Source: Archilochus colubris
Lineage: Eukaryota; Chordata; Aves; Apodiformes; Trochilidae
Direction of reading: 5' to 3'
DNA length: 64,000 bases
Assembly (NCBI GenBank): GCA_023079485.1
Contig: CM041090.1
Location: forward strand, 10,600,519-10,664,518
Below the pieces are notes generated by a model. It was not told the origin of the DNA. It was given only the letters and a program-made list of their open reading frames with translations, and ran no database searches. Shown here piece after piece: positions 23,501 through 35,607 of this stretch. A program made the translations under genes and the position numbers. Within the stretch, counting starts at the first letter, position 1. The number at the start of each line of letters is the position of its first letter.

Positions 23501-26500
23501 GCTTCAGGGATTCACAGCACTGCGTGGACCAAGCATCTACTCAGGGATGCCTTGTGGGCAGCATCATACCTTTCAGATAATTCACCATTCTGTCTTCCTA
23601 CCTGCAAATAAGCTTTTCTAGCTTTGAGTATCTGGTTGTTTGAGATGACTTATCTGCAGTTGGCATCTTTGTGTTGGCAGCCTACATCAGGCATCTTGTC
23701 AGAGAGCATCTGTTCTTCTCTTCTCTCCCCATCCCAATCTATCCCAACTACTTGCAAGGCTGGAGTGTACTGTTGTCTTATCAGCCATCTTGGAGAAGGG
23801 CTGGTTTGAATAATTTTCACTAGGACCATTGTGCTTGCTTCAGTTTTCAGTGAGAAAAATACTCATAATTCTCTCATAAATGGAAAAAGGAGCTGCATTC
23901 TCTCTTGCAATGTCCAGTAGCAGCAAGGCACTTCATGTTATATTTTCTTACCCTTTCACCTTAGGGTCTGTCTTGCTGATTTGCTGGGTTGTGTAGAAAG
24001 AGATGGTCCTCACTGTGTTTGTGTGTTGTTCTCTGTGTTTTTATTCCTTGTTTTCCAATGAATTTACACACAGCTCAGCACGTGTGCTGTTTCCCAATGA
24101 TAGGACCCTAGCAGAATAATGCATATGACCCAGGTCTGGATACCCCAGTAACAGAACCTAGATGGGTGAGCTCTATTCTACGTGTTCCAAAAGCTCACAT
24201 GGAGCTGATCCAGTGGTTTGTATAATGCCTGTGACTTCTGAGTCAGTCAAGTGTGAGATTTATGAGATAGTGTTACCATTAAATATCTCACAAGAGGGTG
24301 AGGGCTTTCTCTAAGAGAAAGCATTGGTGGAGGAGCATATGCAATACATTATCACACTCAGTAGGAATATAATTCTTCTGGAAATTTGAGCTATGTAAAA
24401 CTAGAAGTCAGTTGTGTTAAGTCATCCAGAGTTATACCACCTGCATGGGGAGCTTAGGACAAGATGAGCCATATGGATTTTTTGAACTCATCACAAGAAT
24501 CAGGACTTACACTTTAATAAATAACTTGCCAATGGTTTGATTTTTCTTAAAGGCATTTCTTACGCCATCTTTGAGGTCAGCGGGGGCTAGAGTGAAAAAA
24601 AGTATAAAATGGAGGGACTTGAAGCAGTAGCATAACAAACATAACATAGGTAGGTTGTGTGCCACATACAGAAATCAGGGTATGCTGAAGTAGCAGACCA
24701 CAGCAATCCCTCCATTGCCACTTCTAGACTTCTCTTAATACAGTGCCAGATAATCAGTTGATGCTGGCAGAGAGCTTAGAGCCTGACTTGAGAGCTGTGA
24801 TGAGGCTGGGATGCACCATGCTGTCTGCTGCTATGAAGACATTATGGTACAGAATAGTGATCCCAATTACTCCTCCTTGCTTGCTGCCCTACTTCTGAAA
24901 TGAAAGACTTCTGCTCTAACCCACAGTTCACTCTGATTCTTCTCCAGGTGGATTTCAGGTCATTCACATACAATTGTAACACAAGGTTTTATCTCATACC
25001 AGACACCTGTGTTATCTCTTGTGAGCATCACCAGTAGTTGGACTGGGGCAGGCAGTGGGGCACTGGGCACTTGGGCCACTGTTCAGTCAAGCCCAGGCAG
25101 CACACAGGCATCTGCAGTCAGCATCTTCACTCATGTTTCTTGTGATGCTGTTGATCATGGGGCTACTCAGCAACAATAAATATCTCAGGAAAAGCAGGAG
25201 GTTTTATAAACATTTCAGTGGAATGATAAAGATTTGGCTCAGATGGTGTTCAGATTGCTTGTCCCATTTCTCTTGCATCTCAGGAGTTTCCTTGCTTTAT
25301 AATAGGAGGCAAATGGGCTTGAAGTTAATCCCTGGGTTTGGTACTTAGAGGGTTTTGTCCTCCCCTGGCAAACTTATGAAGAAAGATTCTTCAGAGAGCT
25401 TACCCACTGGCTGTCACTTGGTAGAAACTATAAGAGTTGGTGATGATAACAGCTTTGGCTTGAAACTAGCAGGGAAATGCAAGTCTACTGGCATATAGAC
25501 ATCTGAAACTACGGAGTGGTGGAGCTGGGGACCATGAGATGTTCAGCTACCTTTTGAGCTGAAGGCTTGGAGTTCAGGTTTATAGTGTCAAGAGGTCTTG
25601 TAATTTGGCTGCAGTAAGCAGGTAGTGCTTCAAGAGAGAAATTCCCAGTTAATTTTTTTTCCTGCATTTGCTGGGCAGACTGCATTGAGTCACCTCAGCC
25701 TGGTCCCCACTGTGTGGTGGCTGCAGCCAGTCTCACTCCATCACTTTTAATGAAAGTGAGTCTCTCTGGTTTTCACTAATTTACTCATACACAAGAGAAA
25801 TGAGAAAGTATATTCCTGTCTCTCTCCAGTAATGAATGAGAGATGAAAGAGCTTCATGGGCAGTAAGCACCCTGGAGGGACTTGATTCTGTCAAAATGTG
25901 CAAGGTGTCTTCATCAAAGTAACAAAATTATTTTCTTTCTCCATACTCTATGAAGTGAAAATTCACATGACAACGGCCAGAAACCTGCCTGGTTTTGCTT
26001 ACACAGTGGAATTGACTTTGAGAAACTGAATGTGAGGCAAAACTGATAACATCTCTGGCATCAGTATTTGTCAGTGGTGTATCACACAATAATAAATGCT
26101 TGCCTGAAGCAGACTTTAATGTGGGGCTTTTGCTGGAGCCTGGCTTGATGGCTGCACTGTGAACCACTGCTTGCACAGGGTAGGGTCTTGCTCTCAGAGC
26201 ACAAAGTGGACAATAAACATTTCCTTCAAGGTATATGTTGAATTTTTTTTTTTACCAAGAATTCTGTTCGCTGCTGTCCTCAAATGTATTTTGTATACAT
26301 CAGAAGGACAGAGATAAGAGTTTACAAGAGATTAAAAAACATTAGGAGAGACAGTAAGGGATGCAAATTGTTAAACAAAAATATGAAAGTCCACTTCAGC
26401 TGCCTTCAGTGGTTTTCAATAAAATTAACCAACTATTGCAGCTTAGCTCTCATGCTTAGTATTGCTATCAGAACCAGTCAATAGGAAATCCAGCCTTATG

Positions 26501-26710
26501 TGGTATGGTTTTGTGGTACAAATTTAAGTTCTGTTCAGAACTGCAGAACAACTCCCTGGGAATGTTGTCAGCCATGCAATTCCAACAAAGTAACTTGTTG
26601 CAGTGCTCCTTAATGCACTGCTGTACTTCAACCCTGATTAAAATGCAGTCCTCTTTGAAAGAGGGAGTAAATCATTTGGACTATTACTCCAGTTCCTTAT
26701 TTAAACATGA
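20566..26710. other. Unique non-coding sequence
   Basis: Six kilobases in which I recognise no exon, RNA gene or repeat family. There is a short direct repeat, GAGCTACAAC at 21199-21208 and 21211-21220. The 152-codon minus-strand frame at 21514-21972 has no recognisable domain and overlaps other frames. It is probably fortuitous. Confidence 0.6.
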
Positions 26711-27179
26711 AGAATCACAGAATATCAGGGGTCAGAAGGGACCTCTGAAGAGCAGGACCAAAACTAGGGCAGGTCACTCAGAAAGGCATCCAAACAGGTC
26801 ATGAAAGTCTCCAGAGAAGGAAACTCCACAAACACTCTGGGGACCCTGTTCCGGTAAAGAAATTCCTCCTCATGTTGGGATGGAACTTCCTGTGCTTTCT
26901 CTTGAATCCACTGCCCCGCGTCCTATCACAGGGCCCAAGTGAGAAGAGGTTGTCCCTTCCTTCTTGAAGCCCAGCCCTCATATATTTATACACATTACTA
27001 AGATCTCTTGGTCTCAGTCTTCTCCTCTCCAGACTAAAAAGCCCCGGGTCTCTCAACCTTTTTTCATAAGGCAGGTGTTCCAGTCCCTTCAGCATCCTCA
27101 TAGCTCTCCATTGTACTTACTCCAGTCCCTGTCCCTCTTGAACTAGGGAACCCAGAATTGGATGCTCATTCTGCAGTGG

Positions 27180-27575
27180 GCCCACATTTTTCCTATTCTT
27201 CCTTTTACTACTGATACATTTAAACAAGCTCTTCTTGTTTCCTTTTACTTCTTTTGCTAGTTTGACTTCTAAAAGGGCTTTGGCCTTTCTTGTTGCCTTC
27301 CTACATGCTCTGACAACATCCCTATAGTTTTCCCAAGTGACCAGTCCCTTCTTCCATGAGCTGTAAATGTCTTTCTTCCATGAGACTTTCTTCAGAAGTT
27401 CCCAGCTGATCCATGCAGGTCTCTTACCACCTCTACCCATTTTTTTACTCAAAGTAATGCACCCATCTTGGTCTTGAAGGAAGTGGGATTTAAAAACTGA
27501 CCAACTTTCTTGGGCTCCCTTCACTTCCAGAGTCTTAGTCCATGGGATTGCTGGAAGTAGATCTTTAGAGTACAA
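27180..27575 (-). pseudogene. CR1 ORF2 endonuclease-RT connector remnant
   Basis: A lysine-rich frame carries CRKATRKAKALLEVKLAKEV, then KGNKKSLFKCISSKRKNRKN and VGPLQNE. This is the conserved linker between endonuclease and reverse transcriptase in CR1. It stops matching at VGPLQNE and is followed directly by residues read from the post-RT region, which marks the internal deletion point. Confidence 0.86.
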
Positions 27576-27873
27576 AATTAGCCCTGTGAAAATCCATGGT
27601 TTTAGTCCTACTTACTGCCCTTCTTCTTCCTTGTAAAATACTAAACTCCATCATGTCATGATCACTGTCACCAAGGCTGTTCCCAACCTTAATGTCCCCA
27701 ACCAGACCTCCTTTTTTCATTAATGCAAGGTCTAGCAGTGCACCTCTCCTCATTGGTTCCTTCACAATCTGCATCAGAAAATTACCATCAATGCACTGCA
27801 AAAGCCTTTTCAACTGGGTATGCCAACCTGTGTGGGCTTTCCAACAAATATAAGGCTGATTGAAGTCACCCAT
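27565..27873 (-). pseudogene. CR1 ORF2 endonuclease remnant (C-terminal half)
   Basis: The minus-strand frame begins MGDFNQPYICW and contains RRGALLDLALMKKGGLVGD and GDSDHDMMEFSI. GDFN and SDH are the apurinic-type endonuclease motifs (catalytic Asp/Asn and the final His) of CR1-clade LINEs. The N-terminal half, with its first catalytic residues, is missing because of 5' truncation. It overlaps the connector frame by a few bases in another phase, showing a frameshift between them. It is inactive. Confidence 0.88.
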
Positions 27874-27880
27874 AAGTAAT

Positions 27881-29453
27881 AAGGAGTGTAATAATAAGTA
27901 AAAATGCTATTTCCAGTTGACTGTAGTATAGGACAGGTTGACAAGTGCATGTAGGAAATAGAGACCTTGAAAACTTAGCTGAACATTCACAAGCCCAAGG
28001 ATTAGATTAGCTGGCCAAAATCACCCCACAAACCAATCTGAAATCTGAAGGGGTTCAAATATTTTTTGCTGTTTCAATTGAACATATGGTTATTCAGCAC
28101 TGACAGATATTCACTGAATCTGCTATGTAAACAATATTGCATATTAATTGAATTTGTGTCTGTAGGATGCAAATTGAGCATCACTCAGTAGTCTCCTCTC
28201 TTGCTCTCTCTACTTCACTTTGATTTCAGCATTTCCTGGGCTCTTAAGCATTTGTCATTTATCAATTCCTATGGAGTTCCCAATTTTTCATCCCTACAGG
28301 GAGCCTGTGCGTGTTTGACTGTGGTGGAGAGGAGCAATATCTTACTGCTGAGGGCTTTTTGTTCTAGTTGTATGCTAAATATTGAGTGGGATTCTGCTTC
28401 AAAGTTGTTCAGTTTCTGTGATTTTATTGCTTGTACCATGTAGAACCAGGAGGCTCCAAGATAGTCAGGAGCTTGTTGTGATGTGTGCTTTGTACACTTC
28501 TGAAAAGAGTTTCTGGTCCAAGCAGCTGGTCTGTGTTCCAAGATGAAACCCATCAAGTGGATTCAACAAGGAAGCAGAAGAGAAAAATTAAGATAATTGT
28601 TACAGAAATATCTTAATATGTAGATTTCCTTCCTGCATCTTTCACCAGTTCAAAACAAAATTTTATATGAGGAAGCTATTAATAACATTCAACCCTGCTA
28701 GCAAAGAGGACAGGGTATGCAGTGTCTTCTTCAACAACTGGTTGAATAACTAGTACAACAACCAGTGTCACAGCAGCTTGTGGCTTGTCCCTCTAGAGAG
28801 GAGCATACAGCACAAACTCTTCTCTCTTGAGAAGAGCTGAGTGATGTCAGGTAACAAAAAGGAAGCTCCATTGCTCCTGCAGTTTATTAGCTTTTGTCTT
28901 AGCTTCATCCTAAAAAGCAGGACTGAAGAAGCAGCAGCTCCTTTGAGGCCATTTGGATTCCTTTGTGCTGAGCTGAGGTTGAAGCAGCAGAATTCCCTGG
29001 CCCATGACCTGAGTTAGGGATGTCTGAACAGGGGGAGGATCTCTTGAAACAAGTCCCCATCAGTGCAGAGTGACCCCTGACATTACTGAAGGCAACTCTA
29101 GGGAAAGACATGGGCTGGCACATCCATATCACTACCTTCTGGAAGGAGCCAAGTTTGAGGGAGGCCGTGTGGCCAGCATTGGCAGCCAGACTCACCCTGG
29201 ACATCTGTGCCCCATCAGGACACCCCAGCAGACTAAGCAGAATCACAGGTGGCAACCTTTAAGAAGTCATCTCTGAGGTTTTATTTCCCTCACAGCCAGA
29301 TCCTGGGCAATAAGCTTGTCAGCTGTGAGACCTGTTGCAAAGCTGTATTGGCAGGAGTTTGAATTTCAGAAGTTCCAGTGCTCTGCACAACATCTTGAAT
29401 TCACCACACGCTCTAAGGAAAAGTTTGCACAGTTCCTGTGCCAAGGGAAATTC
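27881..29453. other. Unique non-coding sequence
   Basis: No exon or repeat family is recognised between a CR1 and an LTR. It holds one modest inverted repeat (ACTGGTTG at 28737-28744 and CAACCAGT at 28759-28766, 14-base loop). The open frames have no recognised domain. Confidence 0.6.
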
Positions 29454-29609
29454 TGTGTTAAGCAGGAGCAGGATTCCAGGTGCCCACCAAAGCCACTCCA
29501 TCACTCTCCTCCTCAGCTGGACAAAGTGCTCCTGGGTCAAGATAAGGGCAGGGAGATTACTCAGCAGTTGTCATCATGGGCAAAACACACTCAACTTGGA
29601 GAAAATTGT

Positions 29610-29615
29610 TTTATT
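29610..29615 (-). terminator. Putative LTR polyadenylation signal AATAAA
   Basis: TTTATT on the plus strand reads AATAAA on the minus strand, about 155 bases before the LTR's inferred 3' end. This is consistent with an R-region poly(A) signal and supports the minus-strand sense assignment. Confidence 0.45.
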
Positions 29616-29835
29616 ACCAATCAAATCCAATTAGGGTAATGAGAAATAAAAACTAAATCTGAAAACACCTCCTCCTCACCCCTCCAGTCTTCCCTGGCTC
29701 AACTTCACTCTCAATTTCTCTACCTCTTGCCCCCAGCATCTCACAGGGATGGACAATGGGGATTGGGGTCAGTTCATCACACATTGTTTTTGCAGCTCCT
29801 TCCTTGTCATGGGAAAGACTCCTCATGCTCTTTAC

Positions 29836-30060
29836 CTGCTGCAGTGTGGAGACCCTCCCATGGAAGAGGGTCCTCCAAGAACTTCTCCAATGTGAGTCCT
29901 TCCCCTGGGCTGCAGTTCTTTATGAACTGCCCCAGCATGGGGCCCTTTTATGGGCTGCATGTTTCCCATGGAGCCCACGGGTCCTGCCAGGATCCTTGTC
30001 CAGCGTGGTCTTCTCATGAAGTCACAGCCTCCTTCAGACATTCACCTGCTCCAGTGTGGG
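29836..30060. repeat. Degenerate internal repeats of the LTR
   Basis: Five copies of a CTGCTCCAGTGTGG-like motif occur at intervals of roughly 45 to 70 bases, each with a CCCATGG/GGGCTGCAG-type spacer. They belong to the LTR and explain the long proline- or serine-rich shadow frames on both strands. Confidence 0.65.
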
Positions 30061-30286
30061 GTGCTCTGTGGGCTGCAGGCAGGTATCTGCTCCTCCATGG
30101 ACCTCCATGGGATGTAGGGGGACAGCCTCCTCACCAGCCTTCTCCACAGCTTGCAGGGGAATCTCTGCTCTGGTGGCAACAGCAGTTCCTCTCCCTTCTT
30201 CTTTCCTGACCTTTGTTTCTGGTTGTTACTCTCACATATTGTTACTCCTCTATACAGATGCAGTAGTAGGGTTTTTTCTTTCCTCC

Positions 30287-30293
30287 TTAAATA
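30287..30293 (-). promoter_or_regulatory. Putative LTR TATA box (TATTTAA)
   Basis: TTAAATA on the plus strand is TATTTAA on the minus, the inferred sense strand, placed about 155 bases inside the LTR start. The position fits a U3 promoter. Function is inferred only. Confidence 0.4.
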
Positions 30294-30448
30294 TCTTATC
30301 ACAGAAGTGTTATCACCATCCTAGCCTTGGCCACTGGCAGGTCCATCTTGGAACTGGTTGGCATTGGCCCTGTTAGACAGGGAGGAAGCTTCTAGCAACT
30401 TCTCACAGAAGCCACCCATACCTCTGCTACCAAACCCAAACCCTACAT

Positions 30449-30496
30449 GTATATGTGTATATATATATATATTGTTTATATATATATATATATATC
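30449..30496. repeat. TA/TG microsatellite abutting the LTR
   Basis: Alternating TA with a few TG steps and one TTGTT interruption. It begins immediately at the inferred LTR edge, which may be why no target duplication can be recognised there. Confidence 0.9.
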
Positions 30497-32937
30497 TCAC
30501 CTGTAGAGAAAGAAGTTCCTGCAGATAAATATTAGTAATTAAAAGTGCATTACATGGAGCAGAAGCTCCAAACATAGTTTTCAGTTTTCACGCTGTGGGT
30601 CCTTTACTGGCAGAAAGAATTATTCTAAAAACCTATTTATTAATAACAAACAGAATCATTAAGCAGAGTAAAAATTTTTAAATGCACTTTCAAGCTGGGA
30701 AAGCACCTCATTTAGTATAATGAGTGAGCAGATCCTTGGGCCCTGAAGAGAAGCAAATTGAAACAAAATGGCTTCAGCACTGACTTGCATAATTATGGAC
30801 TGAGCACATGCTCTAGCATTTAATGATCCCATCTTTCCCACAGGGCTTCAGAAAAGAGTGTTTATTGTGACAGAAAGTTCTGGCCAGGACACAATTTCCA
30901 TCAGGAAACAGAAAAAGGCTGATAACAGTATGAATATGGAGTGGAAGAAGAGGAAAAGTTAGTAAAGTTTAAGGTCACAAGTATTGAAGAGGAAAATAGA
31001 GATAATGCTCATGGAAGTAGAGTGGGAGGCAAGAAAAGGGAAAGAACTCAGGAGACAGCAGCTTTGGGAAGACAGATGAGTTGGGGCAGTTGAGAGATGC
31101 TTCCAAAGAGCGGACGATTAACTGGGTTAATTATGAATGAGAAATCTCTGGTGGAGTGACTAACTCTTCAGTGATCCCCTGCCAGTCCTAAAAGCTTCTT
31201 TCCATCTGCTCTTTCCAAGGAGGCACAAGGATATCTTGAGAGAGAAGGAACTGACCTGCTAAAAATGTAGCGGTGTGACGGATAGCAACAGGGCACCCAT
31301 AAGATGCATATATTTGTACCAGCTCCATGTTTTTCTGTCTTTCCTGCCAAGTGAAGGGTTTCCTTAAGTGGGAGGAAAGGCCAGTGTCATCCTTGGCCTT
31401 TCTGCTGAAATGTCAGCTTCAGAGTGTTGAACAACCACATCAAAGAATAATGAAATGGGGATGCCACCTCCTGAGAACTGGACTGGATTTCTCAGCTGCT
31501 GCTCCTATTCCTTGGCCAGTTGTGAAATGTAAATGGAGCAGTGAATCTCAGCTGACAGACACTAGGATTTTCCTCTGCCACCCCTAAAGTCGCTGGAAGT
31601 CTTGCTTTGTTTTCTGTGTTCCTACTGATACTTAGTCTGGTCTGGCTAAGTAGGTTTAGTGGATCACTTGCTGAATATTGTCCCACAGCAAATTCACCTG
31701 TCCACTGTGCAGGTCCAGCCTGAAGAGTGGAAAATTCTTGATTAACGACCCACTTTGTGAGGGGAAGCATTCTCCAGAATGGTCACAGTATAGGTATTTT
31801 AAAGCTACCACCATTTACAGTAACACCAGAAAAAGTGCAACTCTCCTTATCTGTGCTAGCTAAGAATTCAGGAAGAGCATGTGACTGATGGAGCAACTGC
31901 ATACTCATCAAAACTTGGTGATCCCAGTGGAATGAGGCTGTGCACTGTCTGTTCTTTATGCAGCCTGCCTGCTGCCTGATCCATCATCTGTTGCCTTTCA
32001 TCTGTCATTGTGCATGGGGAGCAGGGAGGCTCTTGGCTCCTCTGTCTGTGGCTTCTGTCATTTTCTTATTGCACGCTGTCAAAATGTTGTCTCTCTCCAC
32101 ACCTCCCTTTTGCCTGTCTCCCTTTGGAATTTGAGCTGAAAGATGAAAACAAAACTGTATTTCTTGGCTACTAAGAAGGCAAAGGGATCTTTCTGGCATG
32201 TGGCTGGCCTGTGGAGACAGAGAGCACACTGGTGATGAAGAGGAGAATATTTGGGTAGAGAGAAGCCCTCTGTTTCTCTGGCTGGAGTGTAGCCTACCTT
32301 CTTGTGGGTTCTGGGAAGTCTCCTTACTGAAAGAGCACCCATCCTCCTGTGTACCTAAACCTCCACTCTTCACTTTATTGCATCTGTGATCCAGTCCAGC
32401 ACAATATTACCAGGCAACACATCAACTTCATCTGTAGATAAGGAGACAAGATGTGTATTTCACACTCCTGTAAATCTCCACTGACTGCAGCACAGTCCTG
32501 CCCCCAGCTAAAGTTTTTCAGGCACACACAAGTGTCTGTCCTTGCATTTGCACTGCATCCAACATTTAAAGCCAGCTCTTTCTTTCCAAAGTCTCGTTTC
32601 CAAGGCAGAGGCTCCTTCAAAATCATTCAAAAAGGAGGGGGGCTGTGGGACCAAGCTGGTGTTGGCATTTGGGATGGGGACCCTGGAAGAACTGACTTCA
32701 TTTTTAGCAGGCTGAGGGTAATGCTGGGAACTGCATGGAAAACTTGGTCTTGATCTTTCCTGCAACTTTGCAAATTAACAGGATTTTGAGTGATCCAAAA
32801 AGAGCTTTGTGTGTGCCCTCACGTGTCACCATCCCTGCTGCCCTGACCAAGAACTGAATTGATGAAGAACTTGTTAAGAAATAAAATATCTAACATGACC
32901 TTTGAAATCTGGACACATCCCTCGCTCTTTTTCTTTC

Positions 32938-32955
32938 TTTTTTTTTTTTTTTTTT
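32938..32955. repeat. T18 run
   Basis: Eighteen uninterrupted T residues within a longer T/C-rich segment, followed by CCTGTC. No attached retroposon is recognised. Confidence 0.8.
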
Positions 32956-35570
32956 CCTGTCAATACTCTCTGCCTTGTTTATATTTTCAGCAATTGTTGG
33001 ATAACTTACGTCCCTCCATGTTTAAATACATTAATACTGGGCTGCAATGGGATCAGCAAAGCACCTGAATGTAGTGGATACAGGTTTAGGTTTCCAGCAT
33101 TCTTACCAGGAGCTTTGGTACAGAAGAAGAGATGCATGACACGGCTTTAGATTTAAGGATATTGCCAGAACTTCAGTGTTACTATTCCAGAATCCTCATG
33201 CTTCTCCATCTGTAATACCACCCTAAATCCGGTTGGATCTTGAGGATGTCTCAGCTATTCCAGTCTCTTTTCAAAAAAGCTGAGCTGTCAAAGCTTGGAC
33301 CTCTGGTTAGATTTCAGCATATGTGTCTCTGACAGCATGGATCTCTTCTGCAGTTTCAGCTGAATTCAGTATTTTTTGACTCCTGACTGTATTCAGTTCT
33401 CTTCAGATTTTGTCATTTGAATCTTTTTAGAAGGCCATTTTTGTTTTGGTGTTTTTTGTTTTGTTTTTTCATACTAAGTACTTAGTTACTCTGGTAGTAT
33501 TAGCATAGGTCACAGAAAGTATTGATTCCCCCAAAATTTGCTGCAGCCTTAGGAAAAGAAAACCAACCCCAATTTGTAGCATCCCACCATACCTGTTTCA
33601 CCTCTTCAGCTGCCGTGCAAACTTCTGACATCCCCCAGTGTGATCCCAGGTCAGCTCCAACCTCTTGCAAAAAGGATGGAAGCCAGTGCAGCAGGGCAGG
33701 ATTAGAGGAAGAGGGGATTAGGTGGGTACAGACTAAAGGGAGGTAATTGATAAACAGGGAGAAAATGGATTCTGAAGGAATGACCAGTTCTAGAACAGAA
33801 ATTTTCCCTGTTTACTGAGCAGGTATGGGACTTGAGCTGTTCTGCAGTCACAATCCTGGTGCTCATTTGAAGAGAGTGAGATTTTCTGTTTAATATCCTT
33901 GCTCTTTGGAAAATTGAAGTTTTATCACTGCCCTTGAAAATAAGAATTAATGCATTTGCTTCTATAGTGCCAGTTAAATCCTCCATTTAATTTTGGGAGC
34001 CAGCTGGAGATGTTTGTGACTTAGAGTTTAGATGCACTCCTCTTAATGTATTTATCTTAGTTGCTTCTGGTGTTTTGCCTTTCTCTGGAGCCTTATATCC
34101 CAGACATCTGCTTCTGAGGATGTTAACACTTTTTAGTCTCCAACATTCAAGACCTTCTTGTTGACCCCTCCCTTTGGTCTCAGCCTGAAAACTCCATTTC
34201 GTTGTCTAAATATCATGAAGCCCAGGATGGTCTCATCCTTACATATGGAAAAGAAAGAGATGGTTTAAAACTGCCCAGCTGGACAGAAAGTTAATGCTGG
34301 TTGTCAGAGGCTTGTTATTCTTTCTTAACAAATTGTATTTTGTGTGTAGCAGTTGGGAATGGGAGTTCTTGGGTAGTCTTAAGATTTCTAAATGCTGTCT
34401 GATGTTTTTTGTAAAGGTTTCACACAGGTGCCTGATGTGATTGCTCTTCTGGGATCTGCCTTTTACCTGCACTGGTGGTCTCATCAAGCTTTTAGGAAAG
34501 TCTTTGGTCAGTAATAGGGTAGGGAGAGCTACTAGTGTTAGAGTTTATTAATTTAATTAAAATTCTTCTTATTTAATTCAAATTTTTCCTTCTGCTGGAG
34601 CATCTTTTATGTGTATTCTTATCCAACATGAGGTAATTGGAGTGATTTCACTTTCCAGTGAAAGAAGATTACAGGATTTGTGTGACCTTACTTTTCTTTT
34701 CCCATGCATAACCACCACCCTCAAAGCAGGACAGTTACTGAATAGCTGCCCAAACCACAATACCTGCTGAGTCTCTCATACTGTATGTTTACAAATCTTG
34801 AATTTTTGCAGTCACTAAATGGTAATTTAGCAAATGAGGGTGGCTTTGTTCCTATTCCTTTCTTCTGTGTTAATCTCTGTTTAAAACTTAGTGAGTTTTT
34901 TCTGACTATACCTTTGAAAAGCTTTGTAGATTTAACTGGCTGTTCCTCTATTCAGAAATACAATCTGATTTGTATGAAATGATGGCAGCTTCTTCCTTGA
35001 GCAATGTGATTTTCATCTGGCTCTGTCCTCTTCTTGCAGAGGTCCAAGGTGATGTGTAGCTGTGCAGAAGCTTGATCCATCACACTTTCCAAAGAACTCC
35101 CATCCAGGACTCTCTGGACAGAACCAAATGCACTTTATTTAGCATTTTGGGAAGCAAGAGGAAAAATGAATAAAAGTAAAGCTAGTTTCAGCATGTTTTT
35201 TGGCAGTGAGTTAAGTCAGAGTAGCCTGCTCTGCCAACACAGCATGGAGCAGAGAGAAGTGAGCATCTTGTGTGTATCCAATGACTTTACTCAGGCTTCC
35301 ACTTCTCACTTAGACTTTACTGACTCCTTGGAGTACTTGTCAGCTGGCCTGGCTAACTTGTCATGTTTGTTATGGCTCTTTGACCATTCTGTCTCCCTTG
35401 CTCTTTAATTAGGCTATTATAGGAGGATGAACATCTCTGCAGGTCTCTTAGAAGCATCACCACCCATTCTTGAGATGAACACCTACATTGCCTTATTTCC
35501 AGAGAGCTCATGTAAGAGGAAATAACTTTATTCCAATGAGACTTTTATTTTTGATGAAGAAAAAATATTT

Positions 35571-35607
35571 TCCTTTTTTTTCTTCTTTCTCTTTTTCCCC
35601 CCTCCAG
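35571..35607 (+). repeat. Pyrimidine tract ending in CTCCAG
   Basis: Thirty-five bases of T and C end in CTCCAG with AG at 35606-35607, then GGAGATCTGG. It resembles a 3' splice site, but no supporting exon was found. Confidence 0.55.

Larger units (their letters stand above)
26711..27880 (-). mobile_element. CR1 LINE with endonuclease part but no RT core
   Basis: Read on the minus strand, this element starts inside the ORF2 endonuclease (GDFN), passes through the connector that precedes RT, then near 27172 jumps directly into the block just after RT (CCAATTCTGGGTTCCC, the QFWAP-equivalent) and continues to a degenerate CR1 3' end (AGAATCACAGAATAT at the left edge). The whole reverse-transcriptase palm is missing. 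A single CR1 with a large internal deletion explains this best, although two abutting fragments are possible. Divergence and the 3' UTR form place it among the older subfamilies. Confidence 0.85.
29454..30447 (-). mobile_element. Avian ERVL-like solo LTR
   Basis: About 1 kb matching, from memory of the family, a common avian LTR. Its recognisable blocks in plus orientation are CAGGTGCCCACCAAAGCC at the left, ACACACTCAACTTGGAG, and TCTCACAGAAGCCACCC near the right end. Sense is inferred as minus because in that direction a TATTTAA box (revcomp at 30287-30293) lies about 155 bases from the start and an AATAAA lies at 29610-29615 (revcomp TTTATT). The middle carries degenerate CTGCYCCAGYRTGG repeats every 45-70 bases (29836, 29882, 29927, about 29996, 30046). 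No retroviral genes flank it, and no clear target duplication was found, so both edges are approximate. Frames across it are not genes. Confidence 0.75.

Noticed and set aside
29727..30376. 160- and 106-codon plus-strand frames rich in S, P and W
   Set aside because: They are antisense to the ERVL-like LTR and arise from its internal repeats.
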